Shown here piece by piece: positions 8,733 through 18,377 of a stretch of 52,232 nucleotides of DNA. The stretch's first letter is position 1. Each line of letters begins with the position of its first letter. Origin of the DNA: Candidatus Pacearchaeota archaeon CG_4_10_14_0_2_um_filter_35_33 (GTDB taxonomy: Archaea; Nanobdellota; Nanobdellia; Pacearchaeales; GW2011-AR1). The stretch is from NCBI GenBank assembly GCA_002792635.1, contig PFOR01000009.1, positions 1 to 52,232 of the forward strand. The letters run 5' to 3'. The translations under genes were made by a program, and so were the position numbers. The notes below the pieces were generated by a model. That model worked only from the letters and a program-made list of their open reading frames with translations, did no database searches and was not told the origin of the DNA.

Positions 8733-9884
8733 TTATACAATCACCACATCTAAAATCTCGTGAGCAACAAAAAGTTTATTTCTTTCTTTTTCACTTGTAG
8801 GTTTTAGGATATTTAGTTTAATTAAATTTTGAACAGCTTTTTTTGCAGTAGGATAGGTGATATTTAATTTTTTGGCAACTTGGTTTATCCGTATAAAAGG
8901 ATTCATAAAAAGCAAATCCACCAAACTCAATAAATTTATTGCTTGTTTATGGTTTTTCGTTTTCTCTTGGTACTTCTCACTAAGTTTTTGAATTTTTATC
9001 GTTCTCTCCAATGCATCTTCAGATTGAACTTTTATTGCTTCTAAAAAGAACTTAATCCATTCTTCAAACTTGCCTGTTTTGTTTGCATTTAACAAAGTTT
9101 CATAATACTCTCTCCTATGTTTTTCAAAATAATCACTTGCATATAGAAGAGGTTTTGAAATTTTATTTTTCTTACAAAGATAAAGAGTAATTAATGACCT
9201 TCCGATCCTCCCATTTCCATCACAAAAAGGATGTATTGTTTCAAATTGATAATGCATTAAAGCACATTTAATCAATAAAGGCATTTCGTCGTACTTATTT
9301 AGATATTCTATTAACCCATTAACTAATTTTTCAACTTCTTCTTGAGGTGGGGGAACGAAAGTTACATCTTGAATTTTTGTATTTTTTGGACCAATCCAAT
9401 TTTGGACAGGTCTAAAATTTCCAGGTAAAAGCTCGTTACCTCGAACGCCCTTCATTAAAAGTTTATGCATCTCTTTTATTAGTTCTGTGTTTATTGGCTC
9501 CTTTTCAATTTTCTTTAAAGCATAATTCATAGATTTAAGATAATTTCCAACTTCTGTTGCTTCTATGTCTTCTTTTTCAATACCCTTGGCTTCTGTTAAA
9601 AAGTAGTCTGATAGAGAAATTCTTGTCCCTTCAATTCTCGAACTTGAAAGAGCTTCTTTTTTTAGATAAGGAATAACTAATAAATCTGGGTTTGGTAAAA
9701 GCAATCCTGCTCCAGAAAGTTTGCTTAGAGTGCTATCTGCTTTAGAAAGTGATAAAACCAATTGAGGAGTATAGTCAAAATTTGGAGGAAGTTTTTCTGG
9801 AATAAAGGATAAGTATTCCCCATGTTCTTCAGTTTCTTTCTTAACTAACTTCCCAAAAGCTCCTTTAAATTCAGAAGTTTCCAT
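8733..9884 (-). CDS. Fic-family protein with N-terminal inhibitory motif
   Basis: HPFCDGNGRIGRS (HxFx[DE]GNGRxxR) and SSSRIEGT (SxxxEG). Confidence 0.9.
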   Translation of the reverse strand: METSEFKGAFGKLVKKETEEHGEYLSFIPEKLPPNFDYTPQLVLSLSKADSTLSKLSGAGLLLPNPDLLVIPYLKKEALSSSRIEGTRISLSDYFLTEAKGIEKEDIEATEVGNYLKSMNYALKKIEKEPINTELIKEMHKLLMKGVRGNELLPGNFRPVQNWIGPKNTKIQDVTFVPPPQEEVEKLVNGLIEYLNKYDEMPLLIKCALMHYQFETIHPFCDGNGRIGRSLITLYLCKKNKISKPLLYASDYFEKHRREYYETLLNANKTGKFEEWIKFFLEAIKVQSEDALERTIKIQKLSEKYQEKTKNHKQAINLLSLVDLLFMNPFIRINQVAKKLNITYPTAKKAVQNLIKLNILKPTSEKERNKLFVAHEILDVVIV

Positions 9885-9990
9885 GATAATTATGATTGAA
9901 AAGACTATTTAAAACTATGTTTTCTTATTAAACAAAATAGGCAAATCGTTTAATAACGATTTTTCTTATTAAATGCTAATTTAAATACAT

Positions 9991-10179
9991 TTAATATAAT
10001 TGAATAAAAAGCCATTTATCATGCCTGCATAAATCTTGTGCTTCTCCACCAACAACTTTTCCCAACCACTTTTTTATTTTAGGAGAATTAACTTTATCAT
10101 TATAAACCCAATTTTCATTTCCAGTGTTATAGGGCGGGTCTATGTAAATACATTTTACTTTTCCAATATAATAAGGCAT
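9991..10179 (-). pseudogene. Internal fragment of an adenine DNA methyltransferase (Mod-like)
   Basis: MPYYIGKVKCIYIDPPYNTGNENWVYND (DPPY motif) then premature end. Confidence 0.7.
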
Positions 10180-10374
10180 AAAATAATAGAAATTGTTGTT
10201 GTATTTTTGTCTTGTGAGCCGCCGCCTTTTTTGCTTCTTTTTTCTTAAAAAGAAGATGGGGGAGTTCTGTTGTTTTCCAAAAAATCAGGCAACCGAAGAA
10301 TATTTAAAGATTGAAATTGTAATAATACTAATATGTTCCCCGGTATGGCTTCGGCAATGCCGGGCACTTATATT

Positions 10375-10562
10375 TTATTCTTTTATCTCATTGATTATAT
10401 TATCTACACAAAACGATTTATCACAAGTATGTTTTAAATAGTTTGAAGAAGTTGATTTGAAATAAGCATTAATTACCTTCTTCCCTAATTTTTGTGCTTT
10501 CTGAATTGCGGGCACAAAATCTTCATCTCCAGAAACAATTATTGCAGTATCGTAAAGATTTT
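10375..10562 (-). pseudogene. C-terminal fragment of a NYN/LabA-like PIN-fold protein
   Basis: Frame without start: LYDTAIIVSGDEDFVPAIQKAQKLGKKVINAYFKSTSSNYLKHTCDKSFCVDNIINEIKE*. Confidence 0.55.
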
Positions 10563-10711
10563 GTATTTACTTTATTCTTAATCTCAAAGTAAATAGTTTT
10601 TGTTCCAAACAAAATTTTTGAATTCTCTTTTATTACTTTCTCAAATTCTTCTTCTTTTTTAAATTCAGTTTCTACAAACTTTTCTCCATCCATAAAAATT
10701 GCTGATTTCAT
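10563..10711 (-). pseudogene. N-terminal fragment of a putative nuclease-family protein, fused into NYN remnant
   Basis: MKSAIFMDGEKFVETEFKKEEEFEKVIKENSKILFGTKTIYFEIKNKVNTK then out-of-frame junction. Confidence 0.4.
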
Positions 10712-11319
10712 CTCTTTTGGTAAGGCGTTCCTCCATTAAATTTTAGTATACTCTCAACTAATTCAAACTCTTCTGAATCTGTTTGTAACTGATGAATACT
10801 ATAATCATATTTTGGAAATTCTTCTGTTAATTTTTTTAACACATTCAGGAACGTATCAAAGTAACTAATTCTTTTTTTATTTGATGTAAACTGAATAGGT
10901 AAATGGTTTGTGACTTTTACAATCTTTTTAGACAAATCACTAAGGTTATTATTATCTTTAGTTTTTATTTTAGAGTTTAGATGAATATCTTTATTAGTAT
11001 GATGATTCCTATCAAAATCTAAAAATAGTTGGATAGTTTCCTTTGAATCTATAATAAAAAACTCCATCAATAATAATCTTTCATCTTTATTTCTTTTAAC
11101 ATCTTGTGTTATTCCTTGGTATTGAATAGAAAACCACCTTTTATTTTCCTTGAATAATAACACTTCAAAACTATTTTTATAAGAATCGTAAGGAGATATA
11201 TAAATTATTTTTCCATTTTCTTTTATAGGCATTACAATTTCATTTAACAAGTTATCCCTTATTTCATTAGGATGATATTTATTTCTTAAACTTATAATAA
11301 ACTCCCCATTAGCTTCCAT
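10708..11319 (-). CDS. Hypothetical protein
   Basis: 203-aa ORF, start overlaps the downstream remnant. Confidence 0.5.
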   Translation of the reverse strand: MEANGEFIISLRNKYHPNEIRDNLLNEIVMPIKENGKIIYISPYDSYKNSFEVLLFKENKRWFSIQYQGITQDVKRNKDERLLLMEFFIIDSKETIQLFLDFDRNHHTNKDIHLNSKIKTKDNNNLSDLSKKIVKVTNHLPIQFTSNKKRISYFDTFLNVLKKLTEEFPKYDYSIHQLQTDSEEFELVESILKFNGGTPYQKR

Positions 11320-11321
11320 TT

Positions 11322-12152
11322 TTAAACATCCATCTTTTCTTCTGCTACTTCCTTAATCTTGTTTTGGATTCTCTCTTTAAACTCCTTTCCAAACTCATCA
11401 AATATTTCTAAAACTTCTTCATATGTCCCTTTTCCGCCTAAAAGTTCCCAGAATTTTTCAGCAACATAAAGCTCTTTTTGTTCATCCAAATATCCCTGCA
11501 TTGTAAATCTGCTATACGGTTCTGGATGATATGGATTATAAGGAATTGCTAAAATTGTATTAACTTTCTTTTTTCTGAGTGCTACCTATTCTAGCAATTT
11601 TTGTTTTGATTTGACGAAAACATCTATATTGGGCTTTGCCGTTTTTATCTCAATATAATATTCTTCATCTCCTTTTCTTAAAAATAAATCAGCCCTGATT
11701 TTAATTCTTCTTCCGCCGTTATTCTTGCATTTTAGAATTTCTTTAATCTCTTGTTCTTTATTGGCTGTTCTTGTTCCATTCTTTATTTCCTGAAGAATTT
11801 GAGAAATTACAGAGTTTTCTTCATTTGTAATTTCTCCCTCAACATCATAACCTGTTCTTATTTTGTCATAATTAGTTGAAGCAACAATTTTAGAGATTTT
11901 TTCATAAACAGACATCCCCAATGTTGTGGCTAAAGAATGTATGAAAGAGTAAGAAGCAACTTTTTCGGCATCCTGCATCAATTTAACCAAAAAGGGCATA
12001 GCAGTTGTTTCTCTTGCATACTTAGACAGCTTGTCATCTAACTTTAATTTTAACAGATTCTTTATTTCTTTAATTTGGTTTTTATTCAATGTCATATCAT
12101 AGGAAGATTGTCTTTTATTTATAAATACTCTGATTTCTGCGTAGCAGACCAT
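11322..12152 (-). pseudogene. TdeIII-like type II restriction endonuclease with one in-frame TAG
   Basis: Frame continues past TAG (11586-11588): KQKLLE*VALRKKKVNTILAIPYNPYHPEPYSRFTMQGYLDEQKELYVAEKFWELLGGKGTYEEVLEIFDEFGKEF; RADLFLRKGDEEYYIEIKT nuclease motif; likely start at 12095. Confidence 0.6.
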
Positions 12153-12199
12153 TTATCCGAAGGATTAGGAACCCCCTAATAAATAGAAAAATTTTGGAG

Positions 12200-12341
12200 A
12201 GTGAACCGAACTATTTAATCATTGTTAGACAGAATTTTCAGCAGAAAATTTGTTTCCGTTTTCGTTAGTCGGATAAAAGAAGTTTTTCTCTATTGTTGAA
12301 AACAAAAGCTATTTGTTCGAAGGACTGCGGGCAATCTCTCA
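12200..12341 (-). repeat. Structured non-coding repeat, copy R2 (inverse of R1)
   Basis: Minus strand AGTCCTTCGAACAAATAG...AGAAAAACTTCTTTTATCCGACTAACGAAAAC...GTCTAACAA matches R1 linkers. Confidence 0.6.
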
Positions 12342-12407
12342 AAATTATATGGTCGTCGCCCCCCCCCCAGAAAAATTAAAATTTTGACGAAGCCAAGCAA
12401 CAATGTA

Positions 12408-13865
12408 CTACTCTATCCCCTGTGCCTTCTGTAGCTTCCCGGAATAATCAAAATAAACTGCTTTTGTTTCCGAGAATTCATTAATTCCTTCAATACCTGC
12501 CTCTCTTGTTCCGTTTCCCGTACCTTTAACTCCCCCAAACGGAAGATGAACTTCAGCCCCGATTGTTGATGAATTAATATATGTAATTCCAGTCTCACCT
12601 TTATTTATAACATCAAAGGCCGTTTTCATATCCCTTGTATAAACTGCGTTTGATAGTCCATAATCAACATCATTTGCAATTTTGGTTGCTTCATCCATAT
12701 TTTTAGCTTCTATTATAGAAACAATAGGTCCGAATATTTCCTCCTGACATATTTTCATTTCACTCTTGCAATTAGTAAAAATTGTAGGTTCAAAGAAATA
12801 GCCCTTGCCTTTTATTTTCCTCGCCTTTCCTCCATGAAGAAGTCTGGATCCCTCTTCTTTACCAATAGAAACATAACTTGCCGACTTCTTAACAGCAGTT
12901 TCGTTAATTAAAGGCCCAATATCTGCCGTCAATCCAGAACCTAGTTTCAATTTCCTTACTCTTTTAACTAACATATCTTCAAATTTCTTTTTAATATTCT
13001 TATGTACCACGACTCTTGAAGATGCTGTACATCTCTGTCCTGTTGTTCCAAAAGCACCCCATATCACGCCCTCAACTGCCAATTCCAAATCGACGTCTTT
13101 ATCCACAATAATCACATTCTTTCCGCCTAACTCCAGACCAACTTTCTTAATTCCGGCTTTTTTCAGTATCAATTCCCCTATTTTCTTGCTTCCCGTAAAA
13201 GAGATAGCCCGAACATCAGGATTTGTAATCATTTCATCACCCACATCCTTTCCAGAACCTGTTACAAGATTAAAGACGCCCTTGGGCAATCCTGATTTCT
13301 CAATTATTTTTGCCAGCTCTATCGCGCAAAGGGGTGTATCCGATGAGGGCTTAAAGACGATTGTATTCCCACAGATTAATGCAGGAGCAATTTTCCAGGC
13401 AGGTATCGCAATAGGAAAATTCCATGGAGTTATTAGGCAACAGACGCCAACAGGATTTCTAACAGTCATGGCAAACTTATCTGGAAGTTCTGATTTTGTT
13501 GTATATCCGAAAAGTCTTCTTCCCTCTCCAGCCATATACTCAAAAATGTCAATGGCCTCCTGAACATCCCCTCTTGTTTCTTTCAAAACTTTTCCCATCT
13601 CTTTAACCTCTATCTTAGCAAGTCTTTCCTTTTCTTTAATCAAACAATCTCTTATTTTCCACAAATATTTCGCTCTTTCAGGAGCAGGCATATCTCTCCA
13701 TACAGGAAAGGCCTTTTTTGCGGACTTAATGGCTTTCTTAACATCAATTTTATCTGACTTCTGAAATTTCCCCACCCCTTGCTCTGTAGCAGGATTCAGG
13801 CTGTCAAAAGTCTTTTTAGAATCAGAAGACAACCATTTTCCGTTAATATAATTTTTATACACCAT
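12408..13865 (-). CDS. NAD(P)-dependent aldehyde dehydrogenase
   Basis: ALDH motifs TPWNFPIAIPAWK, FTGSKKIGE, GLELGGKN, GQRCTASSR, EEIFGPIVSI. Confidence 0.92.
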   Translation of the reverse strand: MVYKNYINGKWLSSDSKKTFDSLNPATEQGVGKFQKSDKIDVKKAIKSAKKAFPVWRDMPAPERAKYLWKIRDCLIKEKERLAKIEVKEMGKVLKETRGDVQEAIDIFEYMAGEGRRLFGYTTKSELPDKFAMTVRNPVGVCCLITPWNFPIAIPAWKIAPALICGNTIVFKPSSDTPLCAIELAKIIEKSGLPKGVFNLVTGSGKDVGDEMITNPDVRAISFTGSKKIGELILKKAGIKKVGLELGGKNVIIVDKDVDLELAVEGVIWGAFGTTGQRCTASSRVVVHKNIKKKFEDMLVKRVRKLKLGSGLTADIGPLINETAVKKSASYVSIGKEEGSRLLHGGKARKIKGKGYFFEPTIFTNCKSEMKICQEEIFGPIVSIIEAKNMDEATKIANDVDYGLSNAVYTRDMKTAFDVINKGETGITYINSSTIGAEVHLPFGGVKGTGNGTREAGIEGINEFSETKAVYFDYSGKLQKAQGIE

Positions 13866-13906
13866 CTTTTTCCTAAAAAGATGCTTTAATTTATAAATTT
13901 TATGAA

Positions 13907-14752
13907 TTATAAGCTTCCAATTACTTCAGCAATTGCCCTAGAAACTAAATGTCCTGTATGCTCTTGAATGTCATGCTTTGGACTCACCTCAACAATATCC
14001 ATCCCTATCAAGCCAAGTCCCGTAATCTTTTTTATCAGATACAAAAATTCCTCTGATGACAGCCCTCCCGGAACAGGCGTATCAACGCCTGGAGCAAATG
14101 CGGGATCCACAACATCCATATCAATCGACAAATAAACCTTGCATTTTCCAACTCTTCTCTTTATTTTTTGAAATACCTTTTTTATTCCTATTTCTTGAAT
14201 ATCAAAGGGAGTGATGGTCATCATATGTTTTGACTTCAGGTTTTCAATCTCTTCTCTTTCGGGGGCTCTTGTTCCAACTTCAATGCTTTTCTTTTCATTA
14301 AAATTCTCCAGTTTTCCTATATCACAAATAACACTCCCATAATAACTATCCTCCGCGCACCTTATGTCTGGATGAGCATCAAAATACACCAATGATATAT
14401 TTTTCTTACAGTCATTAACTCCTTTCATTACTTCTGTTGTAACACTATGGTCCCCTCCAATAACGATGGGTATCTTTTCAGATTTTAATATTCCCAAGAT
14501 TTGTCTTCTTAAGGTGTTCTTCTTTAAATTTCCTAAATCATGTACTTTCTTTCTTATCACACCAGATGAAGATTCAGTTTTTCTACCTTTTTTCTTATCA
14601 AATACCTCTTCCTGATTTGATATATTTCTTATATAATCTGGTGCTTTAGAGACCTCATTTTTCCTTTTGCTTTTGCTTCCTGAAGAGTCAGGCACTCCAA
14701 GTAAGATTATCTCTGCATCTTTTATTTTTGAGTTGTGTAAAAAGAATTTCAT
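13907..14752 (-). CDS. Ureohydrolase (agmatinase/arginase family)
   Basis: GGDHS, DAHPD, SIDMDVVDPAFAPGVDTPVPGG; ATGA overlap with the OTC stop supports start at 14752. Confidence 0.85.
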   Translation of the reverse strand: MKFFLHNSKIKDAEIILLGVPDSSGSKSKRKNEVSKAPDYIRNISNQEEVFDKKKGRKTESSSGVIRKKVHDLGNLKKNTLRRQILGILKSEKIPIVIGGDHSVTTEVMKGVNDCKKNISLVYFDAHPDIRCAEDSYYGSVICDIGKLENFNEKKSIEVGTRAPEREEIENLKSKHMMTITPFDIQEIGIKKVFQKIKRRVGKCKVYLSIDMDVVDPAFAPGVDTPVPGGLSSEEFLYLIKKITGLGLIGMDIVEVSPKHDIQEHTGHLVSRAIAEVIGSL

Positions 14753-15654
14753 GTTTTTACTCCCAAACATTTCAACAAAACCGCCTTTTCGCTCCACATC
14801 CTGTTCTCTGCCTGCTGATAAACTACACTTCTTTTAGAATCAATCACGTCATCTGTAACTTCATGCCCTCTTTTTGCAGGAAGACAATGCATAAATATTG
14901 CTTTTTTATTAATATTAAATATCTTACCATTAACTTGATATGGCTTTAGCATCTTGATTCTTTTTTTCTCCTGCGATTTAGGAACCTGGTATGACATCCA
15001 TGTATCAGTATAAATCACATCAGCATCCTTAACAGCTTTTTTAGGGTCTTTAATATATTTGTATTTACCTTTCGCAATCACTTTTGGATTTGGCAAGTAC
15101 TCTTTCTTATCTGGAGATGAAATAATGATTTCTGTTCCAGTTCTATTTCCTTCCAATATCAAAGAGTGAACAACATTATTATTCGCATCCCCAAGAAAAG
15201 CAATTTTCTTTTTTTGGAATCCGCCAAGCTTCTCTTTTATAGTTAAAAAATCTCCCAAAACCTGGCACGGATGATAATAATTTGTTAAACCATTTATTAC
15301 AGGGACATCAGCATACTTAGCAATCTCTTCAATCTGCTTATGCTCATACAACCTTGCCATAATCACATCACTATATCTAGCAATAACTTTTGAAAAATCC
15401 TTGATAGATTCTTTCTTTCCCAATGTGCTATGTGATAAATCATAAAATATTGCATGCCCTCCTAACTGATACATCGCAATATCAAACGACAAATACGTTC
15501 TTAAGGAAGGTTTGGCAAACAACATTAATAATGTCTTACCATTAAGAACATTAACAGTTTTCCTATTTCTCTTCAACTTCTCAGCCCTTATTATAACATC
15601 ACTTATATCACTCTTTTTCCAATCTTCCAAGGATAAAAGGTCTCTTTTTTTCAT
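14749..15654 (-). CDS. Ornithine carbamoyltransferase-like protein, substrate uncertain
   Basis: KPSLRTYLSF, YHPCQVLGDF, DTWMSYQVP, HCLPAKRGHEV. Confidence 0.82.
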   Translation of the reverse strand: MKKRDLLSLEDWKKSDISDVIIRAEKLKRNRKTVNVLNGKTLLMLFAKPSLRTYLSFDIAMYQLGGHAIFYDLSHSTLGKKESIKDFSKVIARYSDVIMARLYEHKQIEEIAKYADVPVINGLTNYYHPCQVLGDFLTIKEKLGGFQKKKIAFLGDANNNVVHSLILEGNRTGTEIIISSPDKKEYLPNPKVIAKGKYKYIKDPKKAVKDADVIYTDTWMSYQVPKSQEKKRIKMLKPYQVNGKIFNINKKAIFMHCLPAKRGHEVTDDVIDSKRSVVYQQAENRMWSEKAVLLKCLGVKT

Positions 15655-16535
15655 TTCACTATCTCCGTACCTTTACTAATATCAAAACCACTTATTATAA
15701 CTTTCTTTCCACCTTTTTCCAAAAACCTGATAGCAGATTCAACTTTAGGCCCCATACTTCCCGCAGGAAATTGCTCTTCCTTGTAATATTTTTTTATTTC
15801 CTTTAACTTTATCTTCCCCAGATGACGTTGTCCTTTCTTATTGTAATTGTAATAAACCCCATTAGTATCCGTAATCATAATTAATTGGTCTGCTTTTATG
15901 GATGTAGCGAGGCATTGTGAAGCCCTGTCTTTATCTATCACAGCTTCAACACCATCTAATCCTCTTGCCATTTTCACAACAGGAATCCCTCCGCCTCCAG
16001 CAGCAATTACAATTGCATTGTCATCCAAAATATCATCGATTATCTTTGTTTCAATAACTTTTATAGGTTTAGGGCTCGGAACAACCCTTCTATAACCACG
16101 ATTAGAATCTTTCTTAATAATAAATTTCTTTCCTAGTTTCTTAGCTTCTCTTGCATTATAAAATGACCCAACGAATTTTGTTGGATTTCGGAAAGCAGAA
16201 TCTTTCTTATCCACAAGAACCTGTGTAAGAACTGTAACAACTTCTTTCTTCTCTTTAAACAAATTATGTAAATTTTGTTGTATTAAATAGCCAATCTGCC
16301 CTTCTGTCTCAGCATCTATCACATCCAAAGGCATCTTTATTCCAGCTTTCTCCTGTTGTAATAATAAATATCCAGCCTGAGGCCCATTCCCATGTGTAAT
16401 CACAACTTTATTCTTTTTAATAATAGGAAATAACTTTTTCATGGCCCTTTCAGTATTCATTTCCTGAGTTTCAATGCTAGGCCTCTCGCCCTTTTTTAAC
16501 AAGGCATTCCCTCCAAGTGCTATTACAACTTTCAT
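15651..16535 (-). CDS. arcC: Carbamate kinase
   Basis: MKVVIALGGNALLKKGE, THGNGPQ, AAGGGGIPV, AVIDKD, GSMGPKVESA. Confidence 0.92.
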   Translation of the reverse strand: MKVVIALGGNALLKKGERPSIETQEMNTERAMKKLFPIIKKNKVVITHGNGPQAGYLLLQQEKAGIKMPLDVIDAETEGQIGYLIQQNLHNLFKEKKEVVTVLTQVLVDKKDSAFRNPTKFVGSFYNAREAKKLGKKFIIKKDSNRGYRRVVPSPKPIKVIETKIIDDILDDNAIVIAAGGGGIPVVKMARGLDGVEAVIDKDRASQCLATSIKADQLIMITDTNGVYYNYNKKGQRHLGKIKLKEIKKYYKEEQFPAGSMGPKVESAIRFLEKGGKKVIISGFDISKGTEIVK

Positions 16536-17695
16536 ATCACTTTCTCCATTCTTTTCAATGCTTTTTCAATCAATTCATATTTAGTTGCAAAACTCATCCT
16601 AACATAACCTTCTCCGTATTTCCCGAACTCTGTCCCAGGAATAACAGCTACTTTTGCCTTCTTCATCAACATATCAGAAAACTTCACACTGTTTTTTCCA
16701 TTAATGTTAGCAAACGCGTAAAAAGCACCTTCAGGCATCACAGTTTTTAATCCCATGTCATTTAATCTTGGAACAATCATATCTCTTCTTCTCTTATATT
16801 CTTTTACCATGCAATTAATATATTTATCAGGTAGGGAAAGTGCTTTTATTCCCATTAACTGCGAAATAGATGGAGGAGCAAGAGTCATGTAAAAGTTTGC
16901 CTGATTTATTTCATTAAGTAATTTGTCTCCCGTTGTTAAATACCCAAGTCTGAAACCACACATCGCATACTCTTTAGAAAATGTTTGAAATGTAATGACG
17001 TGATTATCTAATCCGTTTAAACTTCCAATAGATATATGCTTCTTATTGTAAGTTATTTTCTCATATGCCTCATCCGCCAATATTATCAAATCTTTATCAA
17101 CTGCAATATCGGCAATCTCCTCTAGTATCTTCTTCCCTAAAACATTTCCGGTTGGATTGCTTGGTGTATTAATTATTATGGCTCTTGTTTTTTTACCAAT
17201 CAATTTTTTTAATCTATCTGGATTTATATTCCAGGAATCCTCCTCATCCAATTTCAACAATTTTGGAACCCCATTTACCAACTTAATAATAGGGATATAA
17301 CTAATAAAACCAGGACTAGGAACAATTACCTCTTCTTTTTTGTCTACCAAAGTCAAAAGAGTAGCAAAAATTGCTTCCTCACTTCCACAAGAAACCATAA
17401 TATTGTCTTCGTTGGTTTTAATCTTATTTTCTTTTCTTAACTTTTGAGCAATTTTTTTTCTTAATTCCAACATCCCTTGTGGCTCAGAATAGCGTGTTCC
17501 TTTTCCTTGCTTCAATAATTTAGAACCATAATTCAATATCCTTTTATCCGGCAAAAAGTCTGGCTCTCCAGGCCCTAAACTTATTATCTTATTATCTTTA
17601 TCAATCGTTTTTTTAATTCTTGGAAATTCAAGTTGTGGGAGATTTAAATCCCTATCTGATAAATGTTTCAATAAGTCCATGTTCACCTCAATCAA
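16532..17695 (-). CDS. Class I/II PLP aminotransferase
   Basis: NTPSNPTGNVL, ADEAYEKI, TFSKEYAMCGFRLGY. Confidence 0.9.
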   Translation of the reverse strand: MIEVNMDLLKHLSDRDLNLPQLEFPRIKKTIDKDNKIISLGPGEPDFLPDKRILNYGSKLLKQGKGTRYSEPQGMLELRKKIAQKLRKENKIKTNEDNIMVSCGSEEAIFATLLTLVDKKEEVIVPSPGFISYIPIIKLVNGVPKLLKLDEEDSWNINPDRLKKLIGKKTRAIIINTPSNPTGNVLGKKILEEIADIAVDKDLIILADEAYEKITYNKKHISIGSLNGLDNHVITFQTFSKEYAMCGFRLGYLTTGDKLLNEINQANFYMTLAPPSISQLMGIKALSLPDKYINCMVKEYKRRRDMIVPRLNDMGLKTVMPEGAFYAFANINGKNSVKFSDMLMKKAKVAVIPGTEFGKYGEGYVRMSFATKYELIEKALKRMEKVI

Positions 17696-17870
17696 AACAA
17701 CAAATTAAACTTTTTAAATCATTCCAGAATAACAAACCTGTCATCTTTTAGTTTTATCAGATAATGCAATAAAACCTAGAACAATAAACACAATAACAAC
17801 AATAATCGTCCAAGTTGTTTTGGAATTCCTTGCAATTCCAGGGAAAAATCTTTTGGGTTATATAAATTTT

Positions 17871-18338
17871 CTAATCCTTTTTCATCCAACCAGAATTAAT
17901 CTTCTTTGTTATCTTCTCGATTTCAGGACTAAATTTAGAGTTCCAGAACTTCAGGGATTTCTGGAAAAACTCTTTTTCCAGCTCCTTATTTTTAGAAATC
18001 CCGACGTGAATATTCAAACTAACAAAAGACATAGATTCAGATATCAAACTATTCAGAGCTTTTTTATCATCATCATGCAACATCCTAGATTCATTCATCA
18101 AAATCATATTCCCCGGAGCAGTAAAAAGTAGATTATGCAAATACTGATTCCAATTCATTAATGTTTCAGCAACCTTGCTGGCTAACTGCCTGGATAAGTT
18201 ATTAGAGACAAAACCATCTTGCATTACTTGATCCCTGACAAAAAAAGCCTCATCCAGTTCATCCAGTTCAACCCCAATTTCCTGTTTAATCTTGTCAAAA
18301 TCATCATCCAATTGTTTCAATAAATCTTTCTTATCCAT
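17871..18338 (-). CDS. Hypothetical protein
   Basis: 155-aa ORF. Confidence 0.55.
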   Translation of the reverse strand: MDKKDLLKQLDDDFDKIKQEIGVELDELDEAFFVRDQVMQDGFVSNNLSRQLASKVAETLMNWNQYLHNLLFTAPGNMILMNESRMLHDDDKKALNSLISESMSFVSLNIHVGISKNKELEKEFFQKSLKFWNSKFSPEIEKITKKINSGWMKKD

Positions 18339-18377
18339 AAATCTACTTCCTTAGTGAGTATATAAATTTAATCAAAT

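Noticed and set aside
10340-10368. GC hairpin CCCGG..TTCGG..CCGGG as a repeat or terminator
   Set aside because: Strong hairpin but only one copy seen and no clear T-tract; insufficient to assign a function.
13907-14797. Ureohydrolase start at 14797
   Set aside because: The internal Met at 14752 forms an ATGA overlap with the OTC stop, like the neighbouring genes; the extra 15 residues lie inside OTC.
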